Assembly: GCF_014205255.1 (NCBI RefSeq) | Contig: NZ_JACHNE010000001.1 | Location: 5,394,001-5,458,000, forward strand | Length of the DNA stretch: 64,000 bases | Origin: Streptomyces caelestis | GTDB lineage: Bacteria > Actinomycetota > Actinomycetes > Streptomycetales > Streptomycetaceae | Reading direction: 5' to 3' | Shown here: piece after piece, positions 1 to 9,198 of the stretch | Position numbering within the stretch: position 1 is the stretch's first letter | Layout of the letters: each line of letters opens with the position of its first letter | The notes under the pieces: generated by a model | The model's database searches: none | The model's input: only the letters and a program-made list of their open reading frames with translations | Told to the model about the DNA's origin: nothing | Program-made: the position numbers and the translations under genes

Positions 1-2132
1 CGGGCCAGATCCTCGCGATCACCTTCACCAACAAGGCCGCGGGCGAGATGAAGGAGCGCGTCGAGCAGCTCGTCGGCCCCCGGGCGAACGCGATGTGGGT
101 GATGACCTTCCACAGCGCGTGCGTGCGCATCCTGCGGCGCGAGAGCAAGAAGCTCGGCTTCACATCCTCCTTCTCGATCTACGACGCCGCCGACTCCAAG
201 CGCCTGATGGCCCTGGTCTGCCGTGACCTGGACCTCGATCCCAAGCGCTTCCCGCCGAAGTCCTTCAGCGCCAAGATCAGCAACCTGAAGAACGAGCTGA
301 TCGACGAGGAGGACTTCGCCGCCCAGGCCTCCGACGGCTTCGAGAAGACCCTCGCCCAGGCCTACGCGATGTACCAGTCGCGGCTGCGCGAGGCGAACGC
401 CCTCGACTTCGACGACCTGATCATGACGACGGTCAACCTGCTGCGCGCCTTCCCGGACGTCGCCGAGCACTACCGCCGCCGCTTCCGCCACGTGCTGGTG
501 GACGAGTACCAGGACACCAACCACGCCCAGTACGCCCTCGTCCGGGAGCTCGTCGGCACCTCCGAGCACCCCGCCGACGTGCCGCCGGGCCCGGACGACG
601 TCCCGCCCGCCGAGCTGTGCGTGGTGGGTGACGCCGACCAGTCGATCTACGCCTTCCGTGGCGCGACGATCCGCAACATCCTCCAGTTCGAGGAGGACTA
701 CCCGGACGCGACGACGATCCTGCTGGAGCAGAACTACCGCTCCACCCAGACGATCCTCAGCGCGGCCAACGCGGTCATCGAGCGCAACGAGTCCCGCCGC
801 CCCAAGAACCTGTGGACCAACGCGGGCGCGGGCGCCACGATCACCGGGTACGTCGCCGACACCGAACACGACGAGGCGCAGTTCGTCGCCGACGAGATAG
901 ACCGCCTCACCGACGCCGGCGAGGCGAAGGCGGGCGACGTCGCGGTCTTCTACCGCACCAACGCCCAGTCCCGCGTCTTCGAAGAGATCTTCATCCGCGT
1001 CGGCCTGCCCTACAAGGTCGTCGGCGGTGTCCGCTTCTACGAGCGCAAGGAGGTCCGGGACGTCCTGGCCTACCTGCGCGTGCTGGCCAACCCGGAGGAC
1101 TCGGTGCCGCTGCGCCGGATCCTCAACGTGCCCAAGCGGGGCATCGGCGATCGCGCCGAGGCGATGATCGACGCCCTGGCCCAGCGCGAGAAGATCAGCT
1201 TCCCGCAGGCGCTCAAGCGCGTCGACGAGGCGTACGGCATGGCCGCGCGCTCCACCAACGCCGTCAAGCGGTTCAACACGCTGATGGAGGACCTCCGCAC
1301 GATCGTCGAGTCCGGCGCCGGACCGGCCACGGTGCTGGAGGCCGTCCTGGAACGCACCGGGTACCTCGCCGAGTTGCAGGCCTCCACCGACCCGCAGGAC
1401 GAGACCCGGATCGAGAACCTCCAGGAGCTCGCGGCCGTTGCCATGGAGTTCGAGCAGGAGCGCGGCGAGGACGAGCGGGGCACCCTGTCCGACTTCCTCG
1501 AACAGGTCGCGCTGGTCGCCGACTCCGACCAGATCCCCGACGAGGAGGACGGCGACGGCGTCATCACGCTGATGACCCTGCACACCGCCAAGGGCCTGGA
1601 GTTCCCGGTCGTCTTCCTGACCGGCATGGAGGACGGCGTCTTCCCGCACATGCGTGCCCTCGGCCAGGCCAAGGAGCTGGAGGAGGAGCGGCGCCTGGCG
1701 TACGTCGGCATCACGCGCGCGCGGGAACGGCTGTATCTGACGCGGTCCACCCTGCGCAGCGCCTGGGGCCAGCCGTCGTACAACCCGCCCTCCCGGTTCC
1801 TGGAGGAGATCCCGCCGGCCTACCTGGAGTGGAAGCGGACGGGGGCGACCGCGCCCGCGTCCTCCGGGCCGGTCTCCGCAGTGGCGGCCTCGCTGTCGTC
1901 GTCCCGCTCGCGCTCGTCGGCGTCGGGCGCGTCCGGTTTCGCCACCCGCCGGACCTCCGAGAAGCCGGTCGTGGCACTGGCGGTCGGGGACCGGGTCACA
2001 CACGACCAGTTCGGGCTCGGGACCGTCGTGGCGGTGAAGGGCACGGGCGGGAACGCCGAGGCGACCATCGACTTCGGGGACACCAAGCCGAAGCGGCTGC
2101 TGCTGCGGTACGCGCCGGTGGAGAAGCTGTAG
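1..2132 (+). CDS. pcrA: ATP-dependent DNA helicase PcrA/UvrD, 5' end cut by window
   Basis: Superfamily 1A 3'-5' helicase acting in nucleotide excision repair and in clearing replication or transcription conflicts. Reading frame is open from base 3, and about 709 residues are visible. The first residues (ITFTNKAAGEM) are motif Ia, so the Walker A lysine lies just outside the window. Seen in order: VDEYQDTN (motif II), GDADQSIYAFRGA (motif III), TLHTAKGLEFPVVFL (motif V) and YVGITRARERLYL (motif VI). The C-terminal 50 residues (VGDRVTHDQFGLGTV) are the Tudor-like domain that binds RNA polymerase in PcrA and mycobacterial UvrD1. A serine-rich linker precedes it. The gene converges on the M23 peptidase gene, an order also known around mycobacterial uvrD1. 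Confidence 0.95.
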   Translation, partial: GQILAITFTNKAAGEMKERVEQLVGPRANAMWVMTFHSACVRILRRESKKLGFTSSFSIYDAADSKRLMALVCRDLDLDPKRFPPKSFSAKISNLKNELIDEEDFAAQASDGFEKTLAQAYAMYQSRLREANALDFDDLIMTTVNLLRAFPDVAEHYRRRFRHVLVDEYQDTNHAQYALVRELVGTSEHPADVPPGPDDVPPAELCVVGDADQSIYAFRGATIRNILQFEEDYPDATTILLEQNYRSTQTILSAANAVIERNESRRPKNLWTNAGAGATITGYVADTEHDEAQFVADEIDRLTDAGEAKAGDVAVFYRTNAQSRVFEEIFIRVGLPYKVVGGVRFYERKEVRDVLAYLRVLANPEDSVPLRRILNVPKRGIGDRAEAMIDALAQREKISFPQALKRVDEAYGMAARSTNAVKRFNTLMEDLRTIVESGAGPATVLEAVLERTGYLAELQASTDPQDETRIENLQELAAVAMEFEQERGEDERGTLSDFLEQVALVADSDQIPDEEDGDGVITLMTLHTAKGLEFPVVFLTGMEDGVFPHMRALGQAKELEEERRLAYVGITRARERLYLTRSTLRSAWGQPSYNPPSRFLEEIPPAYLEWKRTGATAPASSGPVSAVAASLSSSRSRSSASGASGFATRRTSEKPVVALAVGDRVTHDQFGLGTVVAVKGTGGNAEATIDFGDTKPKRLLLRYAPVEKL

Positions 2133-2143
2133 TCGTACGAGTC

Positions 2144-2172
2144 AGCCCCCGTTCGCCCGACGGGCGGGGGCT
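2144..2172. terminator. Bidirectional hairpin between pcrA and the M23 gene
   Basis: An AGCCCCCG arm pairs with CGGGGGCT, with an inner GCCC-GAC-GGGC stem and a small bulge on the left side. It fills the gap between two convergent stop codons and has no long T-run, as is common in Streptomyces. Confidence 0.6.
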
Positions 2173-2181
2173 GCCGGGACG

Positions 2182-3714
2182 TTACGCCGGGTCGATGCCG
2201 TGGCTGCGCAGCCACGGGAGCGGGTCGATCGCCGAGCCGCCGGCCGGGCGCACCTCGAAGTGCAGATGAGGGCCGGTCGAGTTGCCGGAGTTGCCGGAGC
2301 GCGCGATCGGGTCGCCGGCCTTCACCGTCGTACCGGAGGGGACCGTGTAGGTGGAGAGGTGGCAGTACCACGTCTCCGTGCCGTCCTTCGCGGTCACGAT
2401 CATCATGTTGCCGTAGGCGCTGTTCCACTGGGTGCGGACGGTGCCGTCGGTCGCGGCCATCACGGTCGTGCCGTAGGAGACGGGGAAGTCGATGCCGGTG
2501 TGCAGGGACATCCAGTTGATGCCGGACTGGCCGTAGTAGGCGCTGAGTCCGTGCCGGGCGACCGGCAGGGCGAACTTCGGGCGCAGCCGCTCCTTGCGGG
2601 CCGCCTCCTCCGCCGCGCGCTTGCGCTCGGCCGCCTGCTGGGCCTTGAGGTCGATGCGCTCCTGGGTACGGCTGGCCCGGTCGGCGAAGTCGTCGGCGCC
2701 GGCGGCGAGGCTCTGGAGCTGCGTGTCCAGTTTGTTGTTGGCGGCGGCCGGCTTCACCGGCTGCGCGTCCGCCGCGGTCGTCTGTGCCTCCACGACGGCG
2801 TCGTCGGTGAGGCTGCCGACCGAGGCGGCGGCGATCCCCGCGACGCCCATCACGCACGCCGAGGGCACCGCGATGGTCAGTAGCGCCGATCGCTTGGGGG
2901 GCGTACGGCGGCGGGAACGCGACCCGGCGCGCGAGGCCGCCCGTGAGGCGCGCGGGCCGGCTTCTTCCTGGTCGTCCAGGAGCGGGGTGACGGTGGGCAG
3001 TTCGCCGGTGGCCGGCTCACCGCCGTCCGCGGCGGGGTCGGGGTAGGCGGCCCCGGCGGCTTCGTCGTAGGCGACCTGCTCGAACGTCGCGGTCTCGTGC
3101 TGCTCGAAGGTTTCGCCGTGCTGCTCGTACCCGTCGGGGGCCGGTGTGGCGGCGCCGTCGGTGTTCCACTGCGTGGCGTCGTAGGCACCGGTGTCGAAGG
3201 CCTGCGTGCCCCATTCCCACTGCTGGGTCCGGTCGGCGGGATTGCCGGACTGGTCGGGCTGGAGCCAGGCACCGGCGTCCCACTGCCCGGTGCTGTCCGG
3301 GGAGGTGGCCTGCGGCGGGATGACCGAGAGCGGCTGCTGTTCGGCCGTCCAGGACGTCGTGTCGTAGACCCCGGTGTCGTAGGAGGCGTGGTGCTGGGCC
3401 GCGTACGCGTCGTAGTGCGGGTTCTCGTGCGTGCCGGTGGGCCACTGGCCGGTGTCGTATGTGCCCGTGTCCTGGCCGCTGCCCGGGAGGTCGCCGAAGA
3501 GGGGGTCCGTGGCGAAGGTCGCGGTGGCGTGGCCGGTGGCGTCGAAACCGGTGCCGTCGGTACCGGTCGCGTCAAATCCAGTGGCGGCGTAGTCGCCGTA
3601 CGTGGTGAAGTCGCCGTACTGGGCTTCCTGGGTGCCGTGCGACGCGTAGTGCGCCGAGTCGGCTTCGGAAGCCGGAGCCGGGGCCATGGTCCCCGACGGG
3701 TGACGGTCGTTCAC
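2182..3714 (-). CDS. M23 family metallopeptidase, membrane-anchored
   Basis: Probable peptidoglycan endopeptidase or LytM-type hydrolase acting outside the membrane. The GTG start at 3714 gives 510 residues and follows a GAGAAG-type ribosome site; the frame stays open upstream, but that stretch does not look coding. Residues 1 to about 260 are a low-complexity acidic segment rich in G, T, Y, D and Q. They are followed by a basic stretch, one membrane segment (about 275-301) and a short coiled coil (about 340-377, rich in A, E, K and R). The LytM domain is complete: HTGIDF (His405, Asp409), the conserved CHLS histidine (452) and HLHFE (His483, His485). The position next to pcrA and upstream of sucCD matches the mycobacterial Rv0950c neighbourhood as I recall it. 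Confidence 0.9.
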   Translation of the reverse strand: MNDRHPSGTMAPAPASEADSAHYASHGTQEAQYGDFTTYGDYAATGFDATGTDGTGFDATGHATATFATDPLFGDLPGSGQDTGTYDTGQWPTGTHENPHYDAYAAQHHASYDTGVYDTTSWTAEQQPLSVIPPQATSPDSTGQWDAGAWLQPDQSGNPADRTQQWEWGTQAFDTGAYDATQWNTDGAATPAPDGYEQHGETFEQHETATFEQVAYDEAAGAAYPDPAADGGEPATGELPTVTPLLDDQEEAGPRASRAASRAGSRSRRRTPPKRSALLTIAVPSACVMGVAGIAAASVGSLTDDAVVEAQTTAADAQPVKPAAANNKLDTQLQSLAAGADDFADRASRTQERIDLKAQQAAERKRAAEEAARKERLRPKFALPVARHGLSAYYGQSGINWMSLHTGIDFPVSYGTTVMAATDGTVRTQWNSAYGNMMIVTAKDGTETWYCHLSTYTVPSGTTVKAGDPIARSGNSGNSTGPHLHFEVRPAGGSAIDPLPWLRSHGIDPA

Positions 3715-3933
3715 CAACTTCTCTTTCGCCTCGACAACAGGGGCTGCCAGAGCAGTGCGGCGACTGTACCCGGCGGTACGCGGGCACGACAATCTTCGGC
3801 AGGTTTCGCGCGCGCAGGAAACGGGCATTCGGCCGTGTTTTGGCGGACTGCGGGCACGAGTTTGGCCCTGTGTTCGAAGTTTGTTCGAGCTTGATCGGTG
3901 CTTCGACGCTGTGTGTCTGCTGTATGACGAGTC

Positions 3934-4797
3934 TCAGGCCACCGTTAGGCCGCCCGCCCGGCCGGCGGACGGTTCACCCGGGCGAGCCGTGTCGAGAACC
4001 TGCCGTATTCCGCTGGCGACGGCGGGGTGCACGGGCAGGGCGAGATGGCCGATGCCGGTCACCCGCACGTTCTCGACCGTCAGATCCGGATGATCGATAC
4101 AGGCCGTCTCCAGTGGATCCATCACGTGGTCCAGGTCGCTCCAGAAGCTGACGAAGTGCGTACGGCAGCCCGGGGCCGGCCGAGTGAGCTCCTCGAGCAC
4201 CGGTGAGCCGGGGCGCATCTGGCGCACGATGGGGTGCGCGTTGGCCAGGGGCACCACTCGGGTACCCGAGTGCGGCGTGCCGAGTGTCACGAGGGTCCGC
4301 ACGCGAGTGTCGCCGCCGAGCCGCTGCACGTAGTAACGCGCTATCAGGCCGCCGAGGCTGTGCCCGACGACGTCGACCTGCGGGGCGCCGGTGCGCTCGC
4401 AGACCTCCTCTATGTGCCGGCCGAGCAGCTCGGCCGCGGCGCGTATGTCGCAGGTCAGCGGCGAGTAGTTGAGGGACTCGATCTGCTGCCTGCCGTGCTG
4501 GGCGAGGCTGCGGCGCAGCAGGACGAAGACCGAGCGGTTGTCGATGAAGCCGTGCAGCAGGACGACCGGGGGCTTTGCCTCCGTGGGCAGTTGGGCGGCG
4601 CCGTCCGCGGGCAGGGCGGGGACGGGGGCCCGTCGCTCCTGGGTGATGCCGGAGGGATAGAGGAGGAGATGCCCGGCCAGGATCGCCATCTCCAGGGCGG
4701 TGGCCTTCAGGAGCGCCAGGGAGACTCCCGCCAGCCGGCTCGGCAGCAGTCGCTGGCAGAACGGAAGAAAGGGCAGAGCAGCCCTGGTGACCTTCAT
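3934..4797 (-). CDS. Alpha/beta hydrolase (esterase/lipase family)
   Basis: Serine hydrolase of the lipase/PGAP1-like type, 287 residues. The ATG at 4797 is chosen because a perfect AGGAGG lies 7 bases upstream. An N-terminal hydrophobic segment (about residues 20-48) suggests membrane attachment or export. The oxyanion HG is at 82-83, the nucleophile elbow GHSLGG is at 145-150 (Ser147), and GTPHSGT follows the core strand. The catalytic histidine is probably in the GIGHLAL segment near residue 250. The substrate cannot be read from sequence. The start codon overlaps the stop of a possible small upstream ORF (ATGA), suggesting coupled translation. Confidence 0.85.
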   Translation of the reverse strand: MKVTRAALPFLPFCQRLLPSRLAGVSLALLKATALEMAILAGHLLLYPSGITQERRAPVPALPADGAAQLPTEAKPPVVLLHGFIDNRSVFVLLRRSLAQHGRQQIESLNYSPLTCDIRAAAELLGRHIEEVCERTGAPQVDVVGHSLGGLIARYYVQRLGGDTRVRTLVTLGTPHSGTRVVPLANAHPIVRQMRPGSPVLEELTRPAPGCRTHFVSFWSDLDHVMDPLETACIDHPDLTVENVRVTGIGHLALPVHPAVASGIRQVLDTARPGEPSAGRAGGLTVA

Positions 4798-5195
4798 GGC
4801 CGACCTCCTGTCGGCACGCAGGAGGGTAGCCGCCCCCCGTGTGCCCTCGTGGAAAGCAGCGGCGAAGACGGCCGATGACTGCGTGAGCGGCGTGAGCTGC
4901 GGGGACTGAGCGCGGCTTGTGGCGCGTGGGACGCCGGTGGTGCGACGAGGTCCCCTGTCGGTGCGCCGACGAGGCTCCCCGCTGTTGCGCCGTGTCTGCC
5001 CTGCGTGCTGTGCGTGCCCTGCGTGTCCCGCGCGCCTTCGCCGAAGTGCCGTACCGCCGCTGTGCGTGGTGGGTGGGGCGGCGGTACGGCTACCTCGTCG
5101 CGGCTCCCCTTGCGCTTGTCCCATCGTGTGATTTCCCCCTCGGTCCGCACCGCGAAACTGCCGGTTGCGGGATCCTGGAGATAACGTTCGTTCAC
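4794..5195 (-). CDS. Hypothetical protein upstream of the lipase gene
   Basis: Possible 133-residue protein starting at GTG 5195 and ending with a TGA that overlaps the lipase ATG by 4 bases. The N-terminal 40 residues have a natural mixed composition (NERYLQDPATGSFAVRTEGE, then basic residues ending near KRKGSRDEVAV). The remainder is S/R/P/A-rich low complexity and could be non-coding. There is no clear Shine-Dalgarno sequence in front of the GTG. No family is recognised. The overlap with the lipase start and the natural N-terminus are the only support. Confidence 0.4.
   Translation of the reverse strand: MNERYLQDPATGSFAVRTEGEITRWDKRKGSRDEVAVPPPHPPRTAAVRHFGEGARDTQGTHSTQGRHGATAGSLVGAPTGDLVAPPASHAPQAALSPRSSRRSRSHRPSSPLLSTRAHGGRLPSCVPTGGRP
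5048..5090. repeat. Perfect 13-bp inverted repeat
   Basis: GCCGTACCGCCGC at 5048-5060 is the exact reverse complement of 5078-5090, with a 17-base loop. It lies inside the doubtful small ORF, about 250 bases upstream of the lipase start. No T-run follows on either strand. It could be an attenuator or terminator. Confidence 0.5.
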
Positions 5196-5297
5196 TTGCC
5201 CGGACGTTTCGGGGCGGGGTGTCCGTGCTGTACGGAGTGCGCGATGTGTGCGGTACTTGTCGGTACGGATGGATGTAGTCGCTTCATGGAGGCAGTG

Positions 5298-5714
<417 letters not shown>

Positions 5715-5718
5715 GCCT

Positions 5719-5765
5719 CCGGCGGTGGCGCCGGGGTTCGTGCCGGTCGCCCGGGGCGCCGCCGG
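5719..5765. terminator. GC-rich hairpin between convergent genes
   Basis: CCGGCGG at 5719 pairs with CCGCCGG ending at 5765, with further imperfect pairing inside. It lies between icmB and the convergent DUF5691 gene. No T-run. Confidence 0.4.
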
Positions 5766-5842
5766 TGGGCGATTGCCCTCGACGGTGACGGCGACACGCT
5801 CGGCCGCTGCGGATCCTGTCGGCTCCGTGACGCGGGCAGGGG

Positions 5843-7540
5843 TCAGGGAGTGTTGAGCTCCTCGATCATCGCCGCGCGCAGGCGCAACGTCGTGACCAGG
5901 CGCTGGAAGGCCTCCGCCCAGTAGCCGCCGGCGCCCGGAGACGCGTTCTCCGGCTCCTCCGGTACGGCCAGCAGGGCGTCGAGGCGGCCGGCCTCGGACG
6001 GGTCCAGGCAGCGCTCGGCCAGGCCCATGACTCCGCTGAAACTCCATGGATAACTCCCCGCGTCCCGCGCGATGTTGAGCGCGTCCACCACCGCCCGGCC
6101 GAGCGGCGGCGCCCACGGCACCGCGCACACCCCGAGCAGCTGAAAGGCTTCGGACAGGCCGTGCGTCGCGATGAAGCCGGCCACCCACTCGGCCTGCTCG
6201 GCGGCCTCCAGCGTGCCGAGCAGCTTGGCGCGTTCGGCCAGGGACACCGCGCCCGGGCCGCCCGCCTCCGGTGCGGAGGGCTCCCCGAGCAGCGCGCGCG
6301 ACCACTCGGCGTCCCGCTGGCGCACCGCGGCCCGGCACCACGCCGCGTGCAGTTCGCTCTGCCAGTCGTCCGTGACCGGCAGCGCCACTATTTCCGGGGG
6401 CGTCCGCCCGCCCAGCCGCCGTGACCAGGTCCCGAGTGGGGCCGCTTCCACCAACTGGCCGAACCACCAGGACCGTTCACCGCGTCCGGCAGGCGCCTTC
6501 GCCACGACGCCGTCGCGCTCCATGCCCGGATCGCACTCATGCGGCGCTTCGACGGCGATCGTCGGCGTGGCCACGGTCGCTGCCGAAGCCGCGGTACCCC
6601 CTGCTGCCTCTGTGGCCGGGGTTACCGCGGTGGCCTGGGTGTGGTCGATGGCCACGCACGCCTCCGCCCTGACTGCCATCCGCGCGGCGAGCGCCGAACC
6701 GGGCAGCGCCGACAGCAGTTCCGCCGCCGTTGCCCGGACGTTGCGGCTGCGGTCGGACAGGGCCTGCTCCAGGAACGGCTCGTCGTCCGGGCCCAGGCCT
6801 GTGCGCAGCGAGTCGAGGAACATCAGCCGGTCCTCGGCGCGTTCCGTCGCCCAGGTCGTCTCGAGCAGTTCGCGCGCGGCGGCAGGTTCGCGGGAGCGCA
6901 GGGCGGACAGGAGGGCGACCCGTTCGGCGAACAGGCCCTCCTGCCAGAGCTGCCGGACGCTGTCGTCGTCATCGAGAAGCGGCAGAGTCGCTCCGCCGCC
7001 CGGTGTCGAGCGCAGGGCGAACCGCCAGTCCGGGTTCAGCCGCGCCAGCCACAGAGCCCGCGGCCCCGCGAACTCCAGCGCCGCCGGACGCAGGTCGGTA
7101 CGCCCCCGGGCCGCGTCCAGCAGCGCGGGAAGCATCTGCGGAGGCGGTGCGAAACCACGGGCGTTGGCCGCCGCGAGCCACTGGGGGAGCAGTTCCGTCA
7201 GGTCGGGCGCGGTGCCCCGGCGTCCGCCGCCCGACGTGCCGGAGCGGTCGGCCAGCAGGAGCGCGAGTCTGCGGGCGGCCGCCGGCGGCAGAGGCGGACG
7301 CGGGTCCTCCGGGGCCGGCTGCGGACGCTCCGCCGCCCGGGCCGGACGCAGTCCGGCCCGGCGTCGTACGGTCTCCACGGCCGCCGCGTCCAGCAGGGCC
7401 ACCGGCGCCTCAGGGCCCGGCCCGGCGCCGGGCGGGGTCCCCGGCGTGGTGCGCCGGTCCGTGCCCAGCAGAGCCGTCGTGACGAGCCCCTCCCAGGCAC
7501 CCGTCGCGGGCGCGTCCACAGGAGCGGAGGTCCTGTTCAT
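5843..7540 (-). CDS. DUF5691 family protein
   Basis: 565-residue protein starting at ATG 7540 behind AAGGAAG. It matches my memory of the DUF5691 family, which travels with MoxR/vWA/SWIM genes. An N-terminal GLVTTALLGTDRR segment is followed by Pro/Ala-rich stretches. The centre is alpha-helical and HEAT-repeat-like (for example DRSRNVRATAAELLSALPG), then comes a variable Ala/Thr/Val-rich insert before a conserved-looking C-terminal region. No catalytic motif is visible. A scaffold or adaptor role is inferred from the helical repeats. It lies 157 bases downstream of the SWIM gene on the same strand and may be cotranscribed with it or have its own promoter in that gap. Confidence 0.75.
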   Translation of the reverse strand: MNRTSAPVDAPATGAWEGLVTTALLGTDRRTTPGTPPGAGPGPEAPVALLDAAAVETVRRRAGLRPARAAERPQPAPEDPRPPLPPAAARRLALLLADRSGTSGGGRRGTAPDLTELLPQWLAAANARGFAPPPQMLPALLDAARGRTDLRPAALEFAGPRALWLARLNPDWRFALRSTPGGGATLPLLDDDDSVRQLWQEGLFAERVALLSALRSREPAAARELLETTWATERAEDRLMFLDSLRTGLGPDDEPFLEQALSDRSRNVRATAAELLSALPGSALAARMAVRAEACVAIDHTQATAVTPATEAAGGTAASAATVATPTIAVEAPHECDPGMERDGVVAKAPAGRGERSWWFGQLVEAAPLGTWSRRLGGRTPPEIVALPVTDDWQSELHAAWCRAAVRQRDAEWSRALLGEPSAPEAGGPGAVSLAERAKLLGTLEAAEQAEWVAGFIATHGLSEAFQLLGVCAVPWAPPLGRAVVDALNIARDAGSYPWSFSGVMGLAERCLDPSEAGRLDALLAVPEEPENASPGAGGYWAEAFQRLVTTLRLRAAMIEELNTP

Positions 7541-7697
7541 GAGCTTCCTTTCCGTGGGGCGCCCGGGGGTGGTTGAAGGCTCACCCTTACCGGTTGTCCC
7601 GGGATGCCTGAAAAATTCGTGGATTTGAGAGAAGGGTGGGTCGGGCCGGAAAGGCCGGGCCGCCGACATGGGCGCTGGTGCCGGCGTTGGCTACGGC

Positions 7698-9053
7698 TCA
7701 GCACAGGGATATCGCGTCACCCGGGCCCTCGGGCCAGGCCGTCAGCGGAGTGAAGCCCTGGTGGCCGCATTCGCCGAAGACCCTGACCGGAGCGCCGCCC
7801 GACAGTGCGACGAGCCGCCACAGGCCTGGCCGGGAACGCGCGGCCGGAGTGAGCGGCAACGCCGCGTCCTCGTCCGCGTCCGCCAACTGCCAGGAGTCGC
7901 CGTCCGGGGTGGGGACGACCCGGTCCAGCGTCACCGGGACGGACTCCAGCCACGGATCGTCGCGCAGGGCGTCGCCGTAGCGGGCGGCCGCCTGGGACGT
8001 CGTCACCCCGCGCGGGCGTATCGCCGTCGGCGCGGGCGGTGCGAACTGTTGGCCCAGGGCCACCCGCAGCTGCCCGGCGCCCGGGTAGGCGGACACCTCG
8101 GCCTCCAGAGTCAGCCCCACCGGCAGCGCCAGCTCGGGGGCGCGGCCGGCGGCGCCGTAGGAGAGGAGCAGTACGGTGCGGTCCGAGTCGGCGCCGTACA
8201 GCCAGATCCGGCGGGTCGTCAGGCGGGTGTCCGCCGTGTCGTACTGGGCGAGCACCATCCAGCGGTCCCGCACCGGCGGGCCGTCCGCGGAGGCCGGCAG
8301 ACCGATGCGGGAGCGGACCGTGGCGGCGAGGGCGTCGGGCAGCCGCTCGCGGCGCAGCCAGCCCTGCCCGAGGAGATGCAGCAGCGCGCACTCCTCCAGC
8401 AGACGCACCGGCCAGCCCGGCCCGGTGGACGGGATCGCCCCCAACTCCCGCACCCGTCCGGCCAGGCCCTGCGCCTGGGCGTCGACCATGCGGGCCGCCG
8501 TCTCCTCCCACAGGCCGTAACCCGACTGTTCCGCCGTCGCGAGGCCGGCGCGCAGCAGATCCGCCAGGCGCTGCTCCAGCTCCACCGCGCCCGCCGTGAC
8601 GCGCTCTGCCCGCCGCTCCGCCCGCCGCCGCGCCGCGTCCGGATCAGCGGACCCGGACGGCGCACCGGAGTTGTCCCCGGCCTTCTTTTCCTCCGCGCGC
8701 TTACGCCGCCCCGCTATCCACTGCTCCGCCCACTCCGGAGTTTCTCCCGTCGGCACCGCCCCGTCGCCGCCCGACCAGAGCAGCAGCAGCCCGAGCGCGT
8801 GCTTGCACGGGAACTTGCGGCTCGGGCAAGTGCACTTGTACGCGGGCCCGGAGGCGTCCGCGATGTCGACGATCGTCTGGTACGGCTTGCTTCCGCTGCC
8901 CTTGCACAGCCCCCACACCGCCCCCTTGTCGGAACTCCCCGTCTCGGACCACGGCCCCGCCGCGCCGAGTTTGCTCCCCGCTTTGCGTGATGCCGCGTCA
9001 GGCGCCAGTGCCAGCACCTGGTCCGCGGTCCAGCGCACCCCCTGCTGAGTCAT
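7698..9053 (-). CDS. SWIM zinc finger protein
   Basis: 451-residue protein with a SWIM zinc finger near its N-terminus: Cys74-x-Cys76-x6-Cys83-x-His85 (CTCPSRKFPCKH). SWIM domains mediate DNA or protein binding. The rest is an alpha/beta region without a recognised catalytic motif. ATG 9053 is chosen although it has no Shine-Dalgarno site, because it lies exactly 7 bases beyond a TACCTT -10 element, as expected for a leaderless mRNA. The gene is divergent from the MoxR ATPase and, with DUF5691, forms the left arm of the module. The E. coli yeh cluster contains a related SWIM protein (YehQ, from memory). Confidence 0.85.
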   Translation of the reverse strand: MTQQGVRWTADQVLALAPDAASRKAGSKLGAAGPWSETGSSDKGAVWGLCKGSGSKPYQTIVDIADASGPAYKCTCPSRKFPCKHALGLLLLWSGGDGAVPTGETPEWAEQWIAGRRKRAEEKKAGDNSGAPSGSADPDAARRRAERRAERVTAGAVELEQRLADLLRAGLATAEQSGYGLWEETAARMVDAQAQGLAGRVRELGAIPSTGPGWPVRLLEECALLHLLGQGWLRRERLPDALAATVRSRIGLPASADGPPVRDRWMVLAQYDTADTRLTTRRIWLYGADSDRTVLLLSYGAAGRAPELALPVGLTLEAEVSAYPGAGQLRVALGQQFAPPAPTAIRPRGVTTSQAAARYGDALRDDPWLESVPVTLDRVVPTPDGDSWQLADADEDAALPLTPAARSRPGLWRLVALSGGAPVRVFGECGHQGFTPLTAWPEGPGDAISLC

Positions 9054-9060
9054 GCCATCG

Positions 9061-9083
9061 AAGGTAGATCCCACCACTGACAA
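9061..9083 (-). promoter_or_regulatory. recA-NDp / PafBC-type promoter for the SWIM-DUF5691 arm
   Basis: On the minus strand the sequence reads TTGTCAGTG (9083-9075), 8 bases, then TACCTT (9066-9061). This is a full match to the actinobacterial recA-NDp motif TTGTCRGTG-N8-TAnnnT, which drives LexA-independent DNA-damage genes and is activated by PafBC. The predicted transcription start falls on the A of the SWIM ATG. The motif match is seen directly; DNA-damage control is inferred. Confidence 0.75.
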
Positions 9084-9144
9084 TCGGGTCCGCGAGCGCC
9101 ACCGGCTGGGTGTTTTCGCAGGTCAGAACGCATTGTCAGTGGTG
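9072..9144. repeat. 13-bp perfect inverted repeat spanning the divergent promoters
   Basis: CACCACTGACAAT at 9072-9084 is the exact reverse complement of ATTGTCAGTGGTG at 9132-9144, separated by 47 bases. Each arm contains the upstream half of one of the two divergent promoters, extended by four identical bases beyond the promoter consensus. Confidence 0.9.
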
Positions 9145-9155
9145 TGGTGCAACGT
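9133..9155 (+). promoter_or_regulatory. recA-NDp / PafBC-type promoter for the MoxR-DUF5682-vWA arm
   Basis: TTGTCAGTG (9133-9141), 8 bases, then CAACGT (9150-9155). The upstream element is perfect. The -10 keeps A2 and T6 of TAnnnT but has C at position 1, so this arm may be weaker than the leftward one. The expected start near 9162 leaves a leader of about 37 bases with a ribosome site. Confidence 0.65.
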
Positions 9156-9198
9156 GGATGCCAGATCCGAACCGGCCGAGCTGGAGGGGGACTCAGCC

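Noticed and set aside
5267..5289. TTGTCGGTA with a TGTAGT downstream, resembling a recA-NDp promoter before icmB
   Set aside because: The 9-mer has only one mismatch but the -10 block is poor, and no damage role is expected for icmB. Too weak against the strong pair at 9061-9155.
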